Source of the DNA: a virus
Reading direction: 5' to 3' (one strand)
Length of the DNA stretch: 37,016 nucleotides
Virus record (IMG/VR): IMGVR_UViG_3300035666_000084
Location: 1 to 37,016 of that record
A program made the position numbers and the translations under genes. The notes under the pieces were generated by a model, which was not told where the DNA came from, searched no databases, and saw nothing but the letters and a program-made list of their open reading frames with translations. Shown piece by piece: positions 1-8,971 of this stretch (its first letter is position 1; each line of letters starts with the position of its first letter).

Positions 1-1749
1 TGTTTGGACATAACCATTGGCATCATATCCACGACCGCTAAATCTTAGTCCGTCACCAATAGAATATCCGCTACCACCGTTGTTAATAAACACGTGAGCA
101 ATTAAACCAAGATCTTTAAATGTTTGCCAGTATGTTTTCTTTAATACTTTTTGCGAAGCATAACTATACTGTTCAGACAAATGCGTATCATAGTGAGATG
201 TAATCTCAATCGCAGGCTCAGCTCTAAATCCTGCGCCACCATTTAATACAGATACAAGAGCAACACCACCTGTATTCACAGTGTCGAAGTCCAAGCATTG
301 AACAATCATGCTATTCGAATTTGCGGGAACGCTTGCATTCGTTATACTGTTAAACACAAAAGATTTAGCAGTGTTTCTTGTGTTTATTTGAGCACCAGTC
401 AATACTGTGGCTAATGGTCCTGTGTTAGAAACATCGTACACCAATAGATCGCCAGTATTTGCACTAACACCACCCATACCGAAAATAGTATTATTCGGTG
501 TTGCTATCTTAGCAGTAAATAGTGCATCGAAGAAATTAGTTCCGTTTGCCCACACTTCTTCGTAATTGTTGTATCCGTCGTCTTTATCATTTTCAGTGAC
601 ATTGATTAACGAATTTCTAGTATTCGTTGTAAAGGCAGCGTAGTTAGCATTTCCTATATCAGTGTCAGCCAAATAGTCAATTACTGTTTTATCATAAGTA
701 ATTGACTCTATAAAATTTCGCTGACTATTTGATGTGCATGCAGTTGAGTTTAATTGTAGAACACGCAGATCTGTTGATAGATTTGCGTTTGGATCATCAC
801 CAGCTGAACGATAGACAATTGTTTCAGTATTCGAATATAGACGATATCCATATCCAGGGAAAACCATCGTCACTGCTTCAATAGAACCAAGAGTAACATT
901 GCCAACAATTGCTGCAGCGTCGTTTGCTTCTGCGGAATTTCCAAGACCACCAGTAATTACAACAGGGTCGCCGATGTTGTATAACAATCCACGACGTCTT
1001 TGTTGTGGATCTGTGCGAATATTCGAATCTACTCTAATATTCGAGAGAGTACCAATAATTCTTTCGTTGAATACCTTTGATACACCATTGGCATCAACGT
1101 AGTTGATTTCGATTAATTCGCCGTTGTTGAAATACTTTTTGATATTGGAGATATAAATCTCCATGATCTCGCGACCATTTGTTGGGTCGATATTTCTATT
1201 TGCTGATTCAATAATACAAGTCGCACCAGACTGAGTGCCATATACAAGTCGTTTCTCGAGAAGGTTTACATCAATATTTTTATTAAATTCATTGACAGTA
1301 ATTCTAAATGCTCGTGGTTTAATCCATTTACCATCTGATGTTTTCAGAATTTCTTCTTTTGGATAGGTGATTTCAATATCTTCATCAAACAGTGCCTTGA
1401 ATAACCAACGAATTGACTCGTCACTACCTTTCTTGCTATAAAATTCTCTTGCGCTCTTAAGAATTTTTTCCGTGCTGAGAGCAGTGTTTTCTGGGAAATA
1501 AGGTAGCAATTCTTCTTTAAAGTATTTGACAAACTCTGCTGGAGTTTGATCAATATCTCTATAGTTCTCAATGCCCATAGCATGATAAACTGTGTTACCT
1601 GCTGTGTTTGAGATTCCATTGGCTGAATTATTCTCAAGCCAAGTATAATATAGTTCGATGAACCTTTTAAATTTTGGATAATCAGCATTAATAAAGTCTG
1701 GTAATTGAGACTCAACTAATCCTGAAATTGTTTTTGGAGTTGCAGTCAT
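1..1749 (-). CDS. Baseplate wedge-type virion structural protein (partial, runs off the left edge)
   Basis: An open frame of 583 codons runs from an ATG at 1749 to the window edge without a stop, so the C-terminus is missing. The start follows the gp6 stop directly (TAATATG), which implies coupled translation. The N-terminus (residues 8-40, LVESQLPDFINADYP and a Trp/Tyr-rich helix) is of the kind seen in large structural proteins downstream of gp6 in marine T4-like phages. The visible C-terminal part has Gly-rich GGAGF and GGSGY modules like those in gp6. T4 gene order would suggest a gp7/gp8 position, but I cannot align it to either, so the specific identity is inference. It probably sits at the baseplate periphery. 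Confidence 0.75.
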   Translation of the reverse strand, partial: MTATPKTISGLVESQLPDFINADYPKFKRFIELYYTWLENNSANGISNTAGNTVYHAMGIENYRDIDQTPAEFVKYFKEELLPYFPENTALSTEKILKSAREFYSKKGSDESIRWLFKALFDEDIEITYPKEEILKTSDGKWIKPRAFRITVNEFNKNIDVNLLEKRLVYGTQSGATCIIESANRNIDPTNGREIMEIYISNIKKYFNNGELIEINYVDANGVSKVFNERIIGTLSNIRVDSNIRTDPQQRRRGLLYNIGDPVVITGGLGNSAEANDAAAIVGNVTLGSIEAVTMVFPGYGYRLYSNTETIVYRSAGDDPNANLSTDLRVLQLNSTACTSNSQRNFIESITYDKTVIDYLADTDIGNANYAAFTTNTRNSLINVTENDKDDGYNNYEEVWANGTNFFDALFTAKIATPNNTIFGMGGVSANTGDLLVYDVSNTGPLATVLTGAQINTRNTAKSFVFNSITNASVPANSNSMIVQCLDFDTVNTGGVALVSVLNGGAGFRAEPAIEITSHYDTHLSEQYSYASQKVLKKTYWQTFKDLGLIAHVFINNGGSGYSIGDGLRFSGRGYDANGYVQT

Positions 1750-1750
1750 A

Positions 1751-3820
1751 TTATGACTCTACCACCGCATTAATTGTTGTAGCAATTGCACTTGGATCAG
1801 TTGTATCCAAAGTCACAATTCTATTTCGAACAGAGGAGAAAATCTTTTTCGCAGGAATTGCTTTTAGAATCAAAGTTCCAAATGGATCAGAAACTCCCAC
1901 AGGAGCAAAACTATTTAATGTTACAATGCCATTTAGATAATCAATAGAACCGATGTTATCGTTTAAAGTTTTCTTGACGTTTTGGGTGTCGAAGTAATAA
2001 ATCTTCAAGCGACCAATACGACCTTGCAAACTTGCTCTAATTACTGCGCCCGATCCACCACCGCCACTGATTAAAACAGTTGCAGAAGTATACCCAACAC
2101 CAGGATTGGTGATTTCAACACGCTTTACTGCACCATTTACAATTAATGCACGAGCAGAAGCACCTGTGCCATCACCGTCGATTGTAACTGTTGGTGTTGT
2201 AACGTAGCCACTGCCACCAGTTAACACTTCAATCGACTCTACGCCAGTAAATGACTGCAATACTTCTTCAATAAAGCAATTTCTAGCAATTCCAGCGTCG
2301 TCATTATAGGTGAATGACGGTGTCGAAATAAGTCTTTCGGCTGTTGTGCCTTGTTTTAACTCTGTTCCAAAGTCAAGAGAGTAACTTAATGTGCGAGTTA
2401 CATCGGGAGCAAAACGTTTTTCCAAATAAACCTTAATATCGTTACTTGTAATTGATGGATCAGCGTCATCTACTGCTCTTGACAACTGAGAAATCTTGAA
2501 AGATGAATTAAAAGTGTCAAGATTATTGATTGCGAATGATTTAATCGCAGAAATGACAGCTGCATCAACTTCATTGGCAGTTTTATTTGTTTTTGTTGGG
2601 TCAAAATTGACGTCAACAGCAAGATTGATGTAATTATAGTCTGCTTCAACGTATTCAGGTGTCACGGTAAGCATAGAAAATGGCTTAATGACTGAATTTT
2701 TTACATATTCAATCTCAGTTACAGTAATTTCATAGCCACCAAGTGGTTTTGCAGTGAAAAATACCTTGCCATATACTGGTGGAACGTTTTCTTCACCACC
2801 CCAGACATTGACAGCCTCAAAATATGGGTATTCACGGTTGATTAGAGCGATATAATCGTTCTTTGTTACTGCTCTATTTTGCGCAATGAATGCTTTTGGT
2901 GCTGTGAAGCGAATTTTCTCAATATCTTCTTCTGCGGCACCTGAAGTAGACGCGCTGACCAGTGTCACGGCAACGTTTGCGTTTGTTAAAATTGTATCTA
3001 AAGGTCTAAATTCGCGTAAATTGTTTCCTGTTAAACCAGATGTGAGCAAATAAGAAACGATAACGATATTCCCCTCAACTAATGCCTTACCGACGACGTT
3101 ATCTCCGAAGTAAATTTGATACTTTCCGTTCTTATTTTCTTCTAGATAATACACGGTGGCGTTTTCATCAACGTCAGTTGCGTCTTGAGCAAGGATGTAC
3201 GTCTCTTGATTGGCGTTTTGCGCTGATCTTTGAACCTTAACTTGAAGTGTTGAAGTGTCGATACCAACATCAGGCAGTTCGAATATTTGTTTTGGATTGG
3301 TTTGTGAATCATATGTAAATGTTATGCCGTTTGGTTGCCCTTCTTTGATTTCTAAATTCTCAACGACGAACAATCCAGAACTTAAATTTTTAGAAACAAC
3401 TCTAGCGGATGGGTTCACAAAAACATAATTGACGCCATCTTTCGATTCAGAAACGAATCGAGTAAATCTTGGAATTGCAATCGCACTGTTTGAATCGTTT
3501 GCAACTGGAGTAATTGTCAAATTGACCAATGCGCGTGCAGCAATACGTGAGCGAGGAACATATCCAAGCAATTTAGCATGAGAGACTACTGATGCACGTT
3601 TAATCGCAGTATCAATAAACATCTCATTTGAGACCATGTTAAGATAATAGCCCATGTAATGAGTGTTATAAGCGAGAACATCAAGCAATACAGAAAGACC
3701 CGAGCCTTCGAAATCATAATCGCTAAACTCAGATTGAGCTCTTAGAAAATCTTTAAGATTAGATTTGATTGTATCAAAATCTAATTCAGCGACTTTTAAT
3801 TTTGAGTCAACATTTGCCAT
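1751..3820 (-). CDS. 6: Baseplate wedge subunit gp6 (baseplate J-like)
   Basis: This 689-residue protein is close to T4 gp6 in length (660). Residues 1-95 contain the characteristic wedge N-terminus with FEGSGLSVLLDVLAYNTHYM and an FIDTAIKRASVV helix, as in baseplate J/gp6 proteins. Gp6 forms the inner ring of the wedges around the hub, next to gp25 and gp53. Around residues 535-595 there is a Gly-rich insertion with GGSGYVTTPTVTI and a second PGVGYTSATV unit, a beta-repeat module not typical of T4 gp6. It follows gp25 by 1 nt and is followed immediately by the next structural gene, so the unit is clearly an operon. Confidence 0.93.
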   Translation of the reverse strand: MANVDSKLKVAELDFDTIKSNLKDFLRAQSEFSDYDFEGSGLSVLLDVLAYNTHYMGYYLNMVSNEMFIDTAIKRASVVSHAKLLGYVPRSRIAARALVNLTITPVANDSNSAIAIPRFTRFVSESKDGVNYVFVNPSARVVSKNLSSGLFVVENLEIKEGQPNGITFTYDSQTNPKQIFELPDVGIDTSTLQVKVQRSAQNANQETYILAQDATDVDENATVYYLEENKNGKYQIYFGDNVVGKALVEGNIVIVSYLLTSGLTGNNLREFRPLDTILTNANVAVTLVSASTSGAAEEDIEKIRFTAPKAFIAQNRAVTKNDYIALINREYPYFEAVNVWGGEENVPPVYGKVFFTAKPLGGYEITVTEIEYVKNSVIKPFSMLTVTPEYVEADYNYINLAVDVNFDPTKTNKTANEVDAAVISAIKSFAINNLDTFNSSFKISQLSRAVDDADPSITSNDIKVYLEKRFAPDVTRTLSYSLDFGTELKQGTTAERLISTPSFTYNDDAGIARNCFIEEVLQSFTGVESIEVLTGGSGYVTTPTVTIDGDGTGASARALIVNGAVKRVEITNPGVGYTSATVLISGGGGSGAVIRASLQGRIGRLKIYYFDTQNVKKTLNDNIGSIDYLNGIVTLNSFAPVGVSDPFGTLILKAIPAKKIFSSVRNRIVTLDTTDPSAIATTINAVVES

Positions 3821-3821
3821 G

Positions 3822-4214
3822 TTATCTTATCCGTTCTAGGAAAAAAGAGACCGTGATGGGCTCGAGACTGTTATTTAAAAAGAATGTGATGTACACATCA
3901 TAGCGTTCGTCGTCATAGTTAGGAGCCGCCACGACTTCTTCAATGGTTACTCTTGGCTCATAATTCTTGATAGTTTCGAATATCATGTCCTGTATAATAG
4001 AGGTGGTCACATTATCGATTGGTTCGAATAGTAGTTTTTTAAGATTCGAGCCGATATCTGGATTGAACAAACGCTCGTAGTGTGAGGTTAGCAATAGATT
4101 TCGAATAGAGGCTGCAATCGCATTCTCGTTTAACTTTTTCGTCACATCCTTCGTCACAGGATGAGCTGTAAAGTTCAAATCGATGTCGGAATATTTACGA
4201 GCGAATAGTGACAT
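3822..4214 (-). CDS. 25: Baseplate wedge subunit gp25
   Basis: This 130-residue protein matches the gp25/GpW family in size (T4 gp25 is 132) and pattern: N-terminal SDIDLNF, then TSHYERLFNPDIGSNLKKLLFEP, the usual conserved centre of gp25-like sheath-initiator proteins. It contacts gp6 and starts sheath assembly. It is separated from gp6 by one base. A CATAAATA box, one mismatch from the T4 late promoter TATAAATA, lies about 30 bp upstream at 4244-4251. Confidence 0.94.
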   Translation of the reverse strand: MSLFARKYSDIDLNFTAHPVTKDVTKKLNENAIAASIRNLLLTSHYERLFNPDIGSNLKKLLFEPIDNVTTSIIQDMIFETIKNYEPRVTIEEVVAAPNYDDERYDVYITFFLNNSLEPITVSFFLERIR

Positions 4215-4243
4215 TTTTCTATTTTAGGCTGGATATTTGATTT

Positions 4244-4251
4244 ATTTATGT
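4244..4251 (-). promoter_or_regulatory. Possible T4-type late promoter box upstream of gp25
   Basis: Read on the minus strand this is CATAAATA, one change from the T4 late consensus TATAAATA, about 30 bp before the gp25 ATG and at the end of the preceding gene. The phage encodes gp33, so late promoters of this type are expected. No other late-promoter element is needed, but one 8-mer is weak evidence. Confidence 0.35.
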
Positions 4252-5424
4252 TTCGACATAGGAAGCATCTAGGCTAACTGATGCTTCACCTTGAGTTAAA
4301 TCTATGTTAAAATCAACATTCACAGTAATAGAAGTTGGCATCCCAATAAGTTTTAAGAACTTGCAAAAATCAAAATTAATCCACTCGGTGAGAGCAGATA
4401 ATCCGATAGCGTTAAAGAAACTGGTAATTTTTTGCATCCACTTTTTAAGTAAAAACTCTGGCCAGTCTTCACCGAAATCTCTCGCTGCTTCGACGTAACG
4501 ATTGATCTTTTCCTCTGGACTACGAATGAAGTCGTCGATATCTCCGCCGATAATATCTAATAAACTATACCCTGCGATATTAATCGATTCCAGTTTATCG
4601 ATGATTTCTTGATAGATTCTCAATCTAACTTCCTCCGCTGCACCCTCCAGCTGAGCCTTCAGAGAACCAATCAATGAGTTGATAATACCTTCTACACCCA
4701 AATCTAACAAAACTGGTAGCGGCGGCAGTCCAAGAGTATCCCAGATCGTCTTGAACTTATTGATAAGTCCAGCCATTGATTGGTGGATTAGTTTAATCGC
4801 GCCCTTTTTGACCATTGACATAATATATGACCACACACCCTGCGCCTTAATTTCTTTCGAATAAACTCCAAGTTTACCCTCATACGACTGGTATGCATCT
4901 GGAATTAATGCAGCCAGTGAGTCGACCTCGTCAACGACTTGTTGCTTTAAACTGGCTCTATAACTTGCGTTTGCAAATAACTGTACGATATCGACACTAA
5001 TTCCGAGAACAGGTATTGTAAAACTTACAGGCAAAACATTATTAATAATCTCTAGAAGTTTAGCCTGAACATAAAGATGATACTCCTGAGTTAGAGCAGT
5101 CATCTTTCTTTCCCACTCGTCGTCAGGAATCTTTAAACTCTTATAGTATGGCTTGCTCGCAGATATTGGGAAATTCCCAAGAGCCTTGTCGACCTTTTCT
5201 AAAATTTGTCGAACTTCTTCAGCTTGCGCCTCGATTGGAGCAATCTTTTCTCTTAATGCCTCGCGAACTGCTTGCTCTACATTAGGTCCATCAATTTGCG
5301 CTCGGATTTTTTCTGCTTCAACTTGCAGTTGTGATGGAATGTCAGCGATCTTAACGAATATATTCGCCAGATCAGCCTTTGTTGGCAACAATGTTCCATT
5401 ACATGGTATAGAAAATTCAGCCAT
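4246..5424 (-). CDS. Virion structural protein between gp5 and gp25, unknown function
   Basis: The protein is about 392 residues and I do not recognise a named T4 homologue. It lies in the baseplate operon between spike gp5 and wedge gp25. The N-terminal 100 residues are rich in Glu/Gln/Ala helices (likely coiled coil: VEAEKIRAQIDG, IEAQAEEVRQILEKV). The centre has amphipathic and hydrophobic helices (VLPVSFTIPVLGISVDIVQL) and the C-terminus turns beta-like (ITVNVDFNIDL). I chose the ATG at 5424 rather than the GTG at 5427; it overlaps the gp5 stop. From position it is probably a baseplate component. The specific role is not known. Confidence 0.75.
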   Translation of the reverse strand: MAEFSIPCNGTLLPTKADLANIFVKIADIPSQLQVEAEKIRAQIDGPNVEQAVREALREKIAPIEAQAEEVRQILEKVDKALGNFPISASKPYYKSLKIPDDEWERKMTALTQEYHLYVQAKLLEIINNVLPVSFTIPVLGISVDIVQLFANASYRASLKQQVVDEVDSLAALIPDAYQSYEGKLGVYSKEIKAQGVWSYIMSMVKKGAIKLIHQSMAGLINKFKTIWDTLGLPPLPVLLDLGVEGIINSLIGSLKAQLEGAAEEVRLRIYQEIIDKLESINIAGYSLLDIIGGDIDDFIRSPEEKINRYVEAARDFGEDWPEFLLKKWMQKITSFFNAIGLSALTEWINFDFCKFLKLIGMPTSITVNVDFNIDLTQGEASVSLDASYVET

Positions 5425-7009
5425 CACCAGTTGTCTTTGTTTCAGTTAGTGGATAGATGCGTTTACCAATTACAGTCTTGATGGTATTCACCGCCTTCTG
5501 AGGCAGTAACTCTGAATCAACATTAAATTCAAGATTTCTTGCAATAGCGTTGTCGCTAACTTCGCCAAGTTTATTTGTGACAGTATTTTTAAGATTGTCT
5601 TTGAGCGATAGGATTTCGCCCTTCGTTTGATTTGCCATATTCTCAAGGTTTGTGAGTTTCTGTTGAATTTCACCGAGTGGAGTTTTGCCAGCAAAGTCTT
5701 TAAGAACGCCATCTGCAGCAGCAGTAACTTTACTGAATACATTGCTAACTGTTGATGTTAATTGACCAGCCAATCCTTTACCAGTAGTTGATCCAGCTGT
5801 AGATTCTGCGGCACGTTTTCCAGTTACAGTGACTTCCTCAAGTGCAGCTGCAGCAGCGGCATCAGTAGCGGCAGCTGCGGCAACTGTATTTGCAATATCT
5901 TGATTTGCCAATGCTGCATCAGCAACATCTTCAGAGTTACCAATAACTCCACCGCCAGTTAATCCTGCGCCAGAAGCAGAGGTTGCAGAACCTGATTGCA
6001 TGTTAATTTGAGCAGCAGGGAGATCAATAGTTGCACCCTGAAGTGCAGCATTCTGACCTTTGAGACTGAGTTTCTTGGCTGACGTCATGTTGCCAACGCC
6101 ACCCGATTTAATGTTCAGATCAGATGTAGATTCAACAAAGACTTTCTTGCCTTTCATACGAATATCACCACCAGCTGACATATTAATGCCGCCAGCAACT
6201 TCAACATTCATATTGCCGCCAACTTTCAAATTGCAATCACCACCAACGGTAACTGAACACTTGCCACTGATGTAAACGTAATCAGAACCCATCACAAGTT
6301 CATAATTGTCTTTCACAACTTTATGAACTTCGCTGCCGTCTTTATCAATTTCAACAAATGTGCCTTTGCGATGCGCCAATTGAATACGCTCTTGACCTGG
6401 AGTATCATCGAACTCTAGTGCGTGCCCAGATTCAGTTTCAAGAGCATTGTTATATGGATACTTTGGCGCAAACGCAGGAGGTGGTTCGCTCCAAGAAACC
6501 CCACCTGCTGAAACGATGTTCTTCTTGAGATTCTTTTTTCTTGTAGCAATTACAGTTGAATCTGCTTTGCCGCGAGCAAGACGATTTGTGGTTTGTTCTT
6601 TAAGATACTTACCCTTTGGATATGCTTCTGCAGGATCATCTGGTTTATTTGGCGCTGAACCAAAACTCGTTCTTGGATCACTAAATCCTTTTGTATAGTT
6701 CGGCTTGCCATCAGGCTTTCCTGGAAGCACACCCATAATTGCTGGATTTTGTGCATTGCCACCATCAATAAAAAATCCAAATACCATGTCACCTTCTTTA
6801 GGTGTGTACATATTTGGGCTGTTTACTGGAAGAACAGGATGCGCCCAAGGTAAAGCACTAGTTGGGATTAATTCTTTTTGATCTGTGTGCCAACCAAAGC
6901 AACGAACGCGAACACGACCAAGTTGCTCTGGATCTTGGCGATCTTCTACAACGCCAACCCACCAGATAAAACCTTCAAGTCCAATAAAATTCTTTTTTGC
7001 GCCTGGCAT
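5417..7009 (-). CDS. 5: Baseplate central spike gp5, OB-fold plus beta-helix, no lysozyme domain
   Basis: About 530 residues. Residues 10-100 form a gp5/VgrG-type OB-fold (WWVGVVEDRQDPEQLGRVRV, then PKEGDMVFGFFIDGG and PAIMGVLPG). Residues ~185-300 carry the repetitive beta-helix typical of spikes (SVTVGGDCNLKVGGNMNVEV). The rest is Ala/Ser-rich. T4 gp5 has a lysozyme domain between the OB-fold and helix, and there is no such domain here. The gene starts at ATG 7009, overlapping the gp27 stop (ATGA). The C-terminal region (residues ~350-530) is low-complexity and probably helical. Confidence 0.9.
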   Translation of the reverse strand: MPGAKKNFIGLEGFIWWVGVVEDRQDPEQLGRVRVRCFGWHTDQKELIPTSALPWAHPVLPVNSPNMYTPKEGDMVFGFFIDGGNAQNPAIMGVLPGKPDGKPNYTKGFSDPRTSFGSAPNKPDDPAEAYPKGKYLKEQTTNRLARGKADSTVIATRKKNLKKNIVSAGGVSWSEPPPAFAPKYPYNNALETESGHALEFDDTPGQERIQLAHRKGTFVEIDKDGSEVHKVVKDNYELVMGSDYVYISGKCSVTVGGDCNLKVGGNMNVEVAGGINMSAGGDIRMKGKKVFVESTSDLNIKSGGVGNMTSAKKLSLKGQNAALQGATIDLPAAQINMQSGSATSASGAGLTGGGVIGNSEDVADAALANQDIANTVAAAAATDAAAAAALEEVTVTGKRAAESTAGSTTGKGLAGQLTSTVSNVFSKVTAAADGVLKDFAGKTPLGEIQQKLTNLENMANQTKGEILSLKDNLKNTVTNKLGEVSDNAIARNLEFNVDSELLPQKAVNTIKTVIGKRIYPLTETKTTGDG

Positions 7010-8304
7010 CACTTACCCTTCTTAGTCAAAACATTTATTCCGTTCTTCGCTTCAGGTAGTGCCTCAGAGAAAGAATCAGAGGCAAGTTCTACAATCGATT
7101 CAAATGTATCACCATTAAATTTATGGTTAATTGATGCGACTAGATATCTACCAGTGCGTGTTTTATCGAGTGCTTTACCACTAGATTTTGCACTCTCAAA
7201 CATAGGAAACTCATAATCAACAATATCGCCAGCCTTCATTTCAATATCACCAGGAACTGTGATTTGAATTCTAAAGTGATTCAATAACGACATATGCATT
7301 GCTCTTGGTTGCATCCAAAACTTAATGTCATTGCTTTTCTCAGAAGCCGTGTCATTAATTGATAGATATGTTCTAAAAAATGCATATGGAGAATTAAACA
7401 ATGTCTCGTTCTTAGAATTCTTAAAGGTGTTGACTGGTTTAAATTTGTTAATTAGATTTCCTTGCGCCTCAGCAGTCAATAAATTGTAATCAATATTCTC
7501 AAACTTTTGCGAGAATATATCGATAGAAAGTAAACGTGAAGAGAACGATCCATTTGAAACAGAAGTTAACATATCAAAATCATTTATAATATTAAAGTTG
7601 TCAATAGAGTCTTTGTTCAACGCAGGATCGCTTTGTGTGTTCTTAAGTTCATATTTAAGTTTTTTATATGGCTTTTGTTTAATCATCGTTTGTAACGACA
7701 TTAAATTAAAACCATTTTTATTTTCAAAAAAGAAGTAACAAAATTTCTTCTGATCATAACCACGCGCTGTCACCCATTGAATTGCTTCAAATGGACGATA
7801 TCCTGGAATAATTAAATCAAAAGATCCAGAGGTATCTTCTAAACTTGCAATTCGTTGTGGATCAACATTTAATTCTTTGAGCAGAATATCAGAAACAACA
7901 TCTTTAATTTTAGTGGATTTATAAGCCTTGCTCACATTTAATGATTCGGATGATAACATCTCATCAGAACAAAAGTGAAGAAGATAAACTTGACCTGAAT
8001 CAGTAGAAGGTCTTCGATCTGTGGTCTTATAGATTCTAAAGAGTCTTTCTAATGGTCGATTTAGTCCAGGTTTGTCTATTTTGACTTTAAGATACTCATT
8101 ACCACACATATAGAAGTTGGCAAACGTATCATTACCGTCTTGAATCAAAATATTTCCATTCATCACAGATGAATAGATGTCCTGAAAAATTTGCATCTCA
8201 ACAAAAATATTGCGCAAATCAATCGTTTGTCCACCAGAATTTATTAACTCAAGATTGACTATTTTATAGTCTTTTGAGTTATAGACACCATTATTATCAG
8301 CCAT
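7009..8304 (-). CDS. 27: Baseplate hub subunit gp27-like
   Basis: A 431-residue protein of the gp27/gpD-type hub family that would form the trimeric ring joining spike gp5 to the tail tube. Supporting features are the N-terminal beta-rich block (LINSGGQTIDLRNIFVEMQIFQD), the IPGYRPFEAIQWVTARGYD segment shared by phage hub proteins, and the C-terminal beta barrel with IVDYEFPMFE and GRYLVASINHKF. It lies between gp53 and gp5, with an 8-nt overlap upstream and an ATGA overlap downstream, so the three are cotranslated. T4 gp27 is shorter (391). Confidence 0.82.
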   Translation of the reverse strand: MADNNGVYNSKDYKIVNLELINSGGQTIDLRNIFVEMQIFQDIYSSVMNGNILIQDGNDTFANFYMCGNEYLKVKIDKPGLNRPLERLFRIYKTTDRRPSTDSGQVYLLHFCSDEMLSSESLNVSKAYKSTKIKDVVSDILLKELNVDPQRIASLEDTSGSFDLIIPGYRPFEAIQWVTARGYDQKKFCYFFFENKNGFNLMSLQTMIKQKPYKKLKYELKNTQSDPALNKDSIDNFNIINDFDMLTSVSNGSFSSRLLSIDIFSQKFENIDYNLLTAEAQGNLINKFKPVNTFKNSKNETLFNSPYAFFRTYLSINDTASEKSNDIKFWMQPRAMHMSLLNHFRIQITVPGDIEMKAGDIVDYEFPMFESAKSSGKALDKTRTGRYLVASINHKFNGDTFESIVELASDSFSEALPEAKNGINVLTKKGK

Positions 8305-8971
8305 CAGCCATTAAACTCCTGAACTCATCTTCAACTCTTTGAACGAACTTTTCGCTAAGAATTTTGATTGTTCGTTTGGATTCATTAATATTAAATTCAT
8401 TTGTATAATTTGAGATTGCTTTATTTACTGTGGTGATCTTCAAGATGTAATCTGGATATGCAACAGTTTCTGTGCTCACTGTTAATGATGTATCGGCAGT
8501 ACCAGGAAGTGTGGCTGGTGTGATAGAATTATCAGAATAATCAACGTCATATTCGCCAATAATATGCGTTTCAACTGATTTATCGATTAACAATCCGTTG
8601 TAAATTGATTCTTTGGTTATCTCTTTCTCGTAGTGATGAATCGTTGTAAGTGCTTCATTAATCGTTTGATTGTATTTGTTTTGAATATATGAATCTAACG
8701 CATCAGTTGTTAGCGGAAAATCGTAAAATGGATTAATAATTTGATTGTAAAGAAGAATAATCCAGCTGCGATACGCATCGCCATAAAGTTTATGAGCAAT
8801 AATTTCTGGAGTGTCGGTTTCTTTTACATTATACTCATATGCGAGAGATGTATTGTTCGCCACCTCTCGCAAAAAAGTAGAACGAGCAAGAATATTTGTA
8901 ACAACTTGGTTGTTTAATGTATTCTTGTCGAATGTATAGATTGTTCCAGGAAAACTTTCGAAGTATTTCAT
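8297..8971 (-). CDS. 53: Baseplate wedge subunit gp53
   Basis: The 224-residue protein shows the gp53 signature: an N-terminal YFESFPGTIYTFD strand, then DTPEIIAHKLYGDAYRSWII followed by LLYNQIINPFYDFPLT, a LysM-like fold that clamps adjacent wedges. T4 gp53 is 196 residues. The start ATG overlaps the stop of the upstream tube gene (TAATG). Confidence 0.9.
   Translation of the reverse strand: MKYFESFPGTIYTFDKNTLNNQVVTNILARSTFLREVANNTSLAYEYNVKETDTPEIIAHKLYGDAYRSWIILLYNQIINPFYDFPLTTDALDSYIQNKYNQTINEALTTIHHYEKEITKESIYNGLLIDKSVETHIIGEYDVDYSDNSITPATLPGTADTSLTVSTETVAYPDYILKITTVNKAISNYTNEFNINESKRTIKILSEKFVQRVEDEFRSLMADG

Noticed and set aside
1344-1715. 123-codon minus-strand frame
   Set aside because: Out-of-frame shadow of the partial structural gene at 1-1749, which has a continuous open frame and a coupled start.
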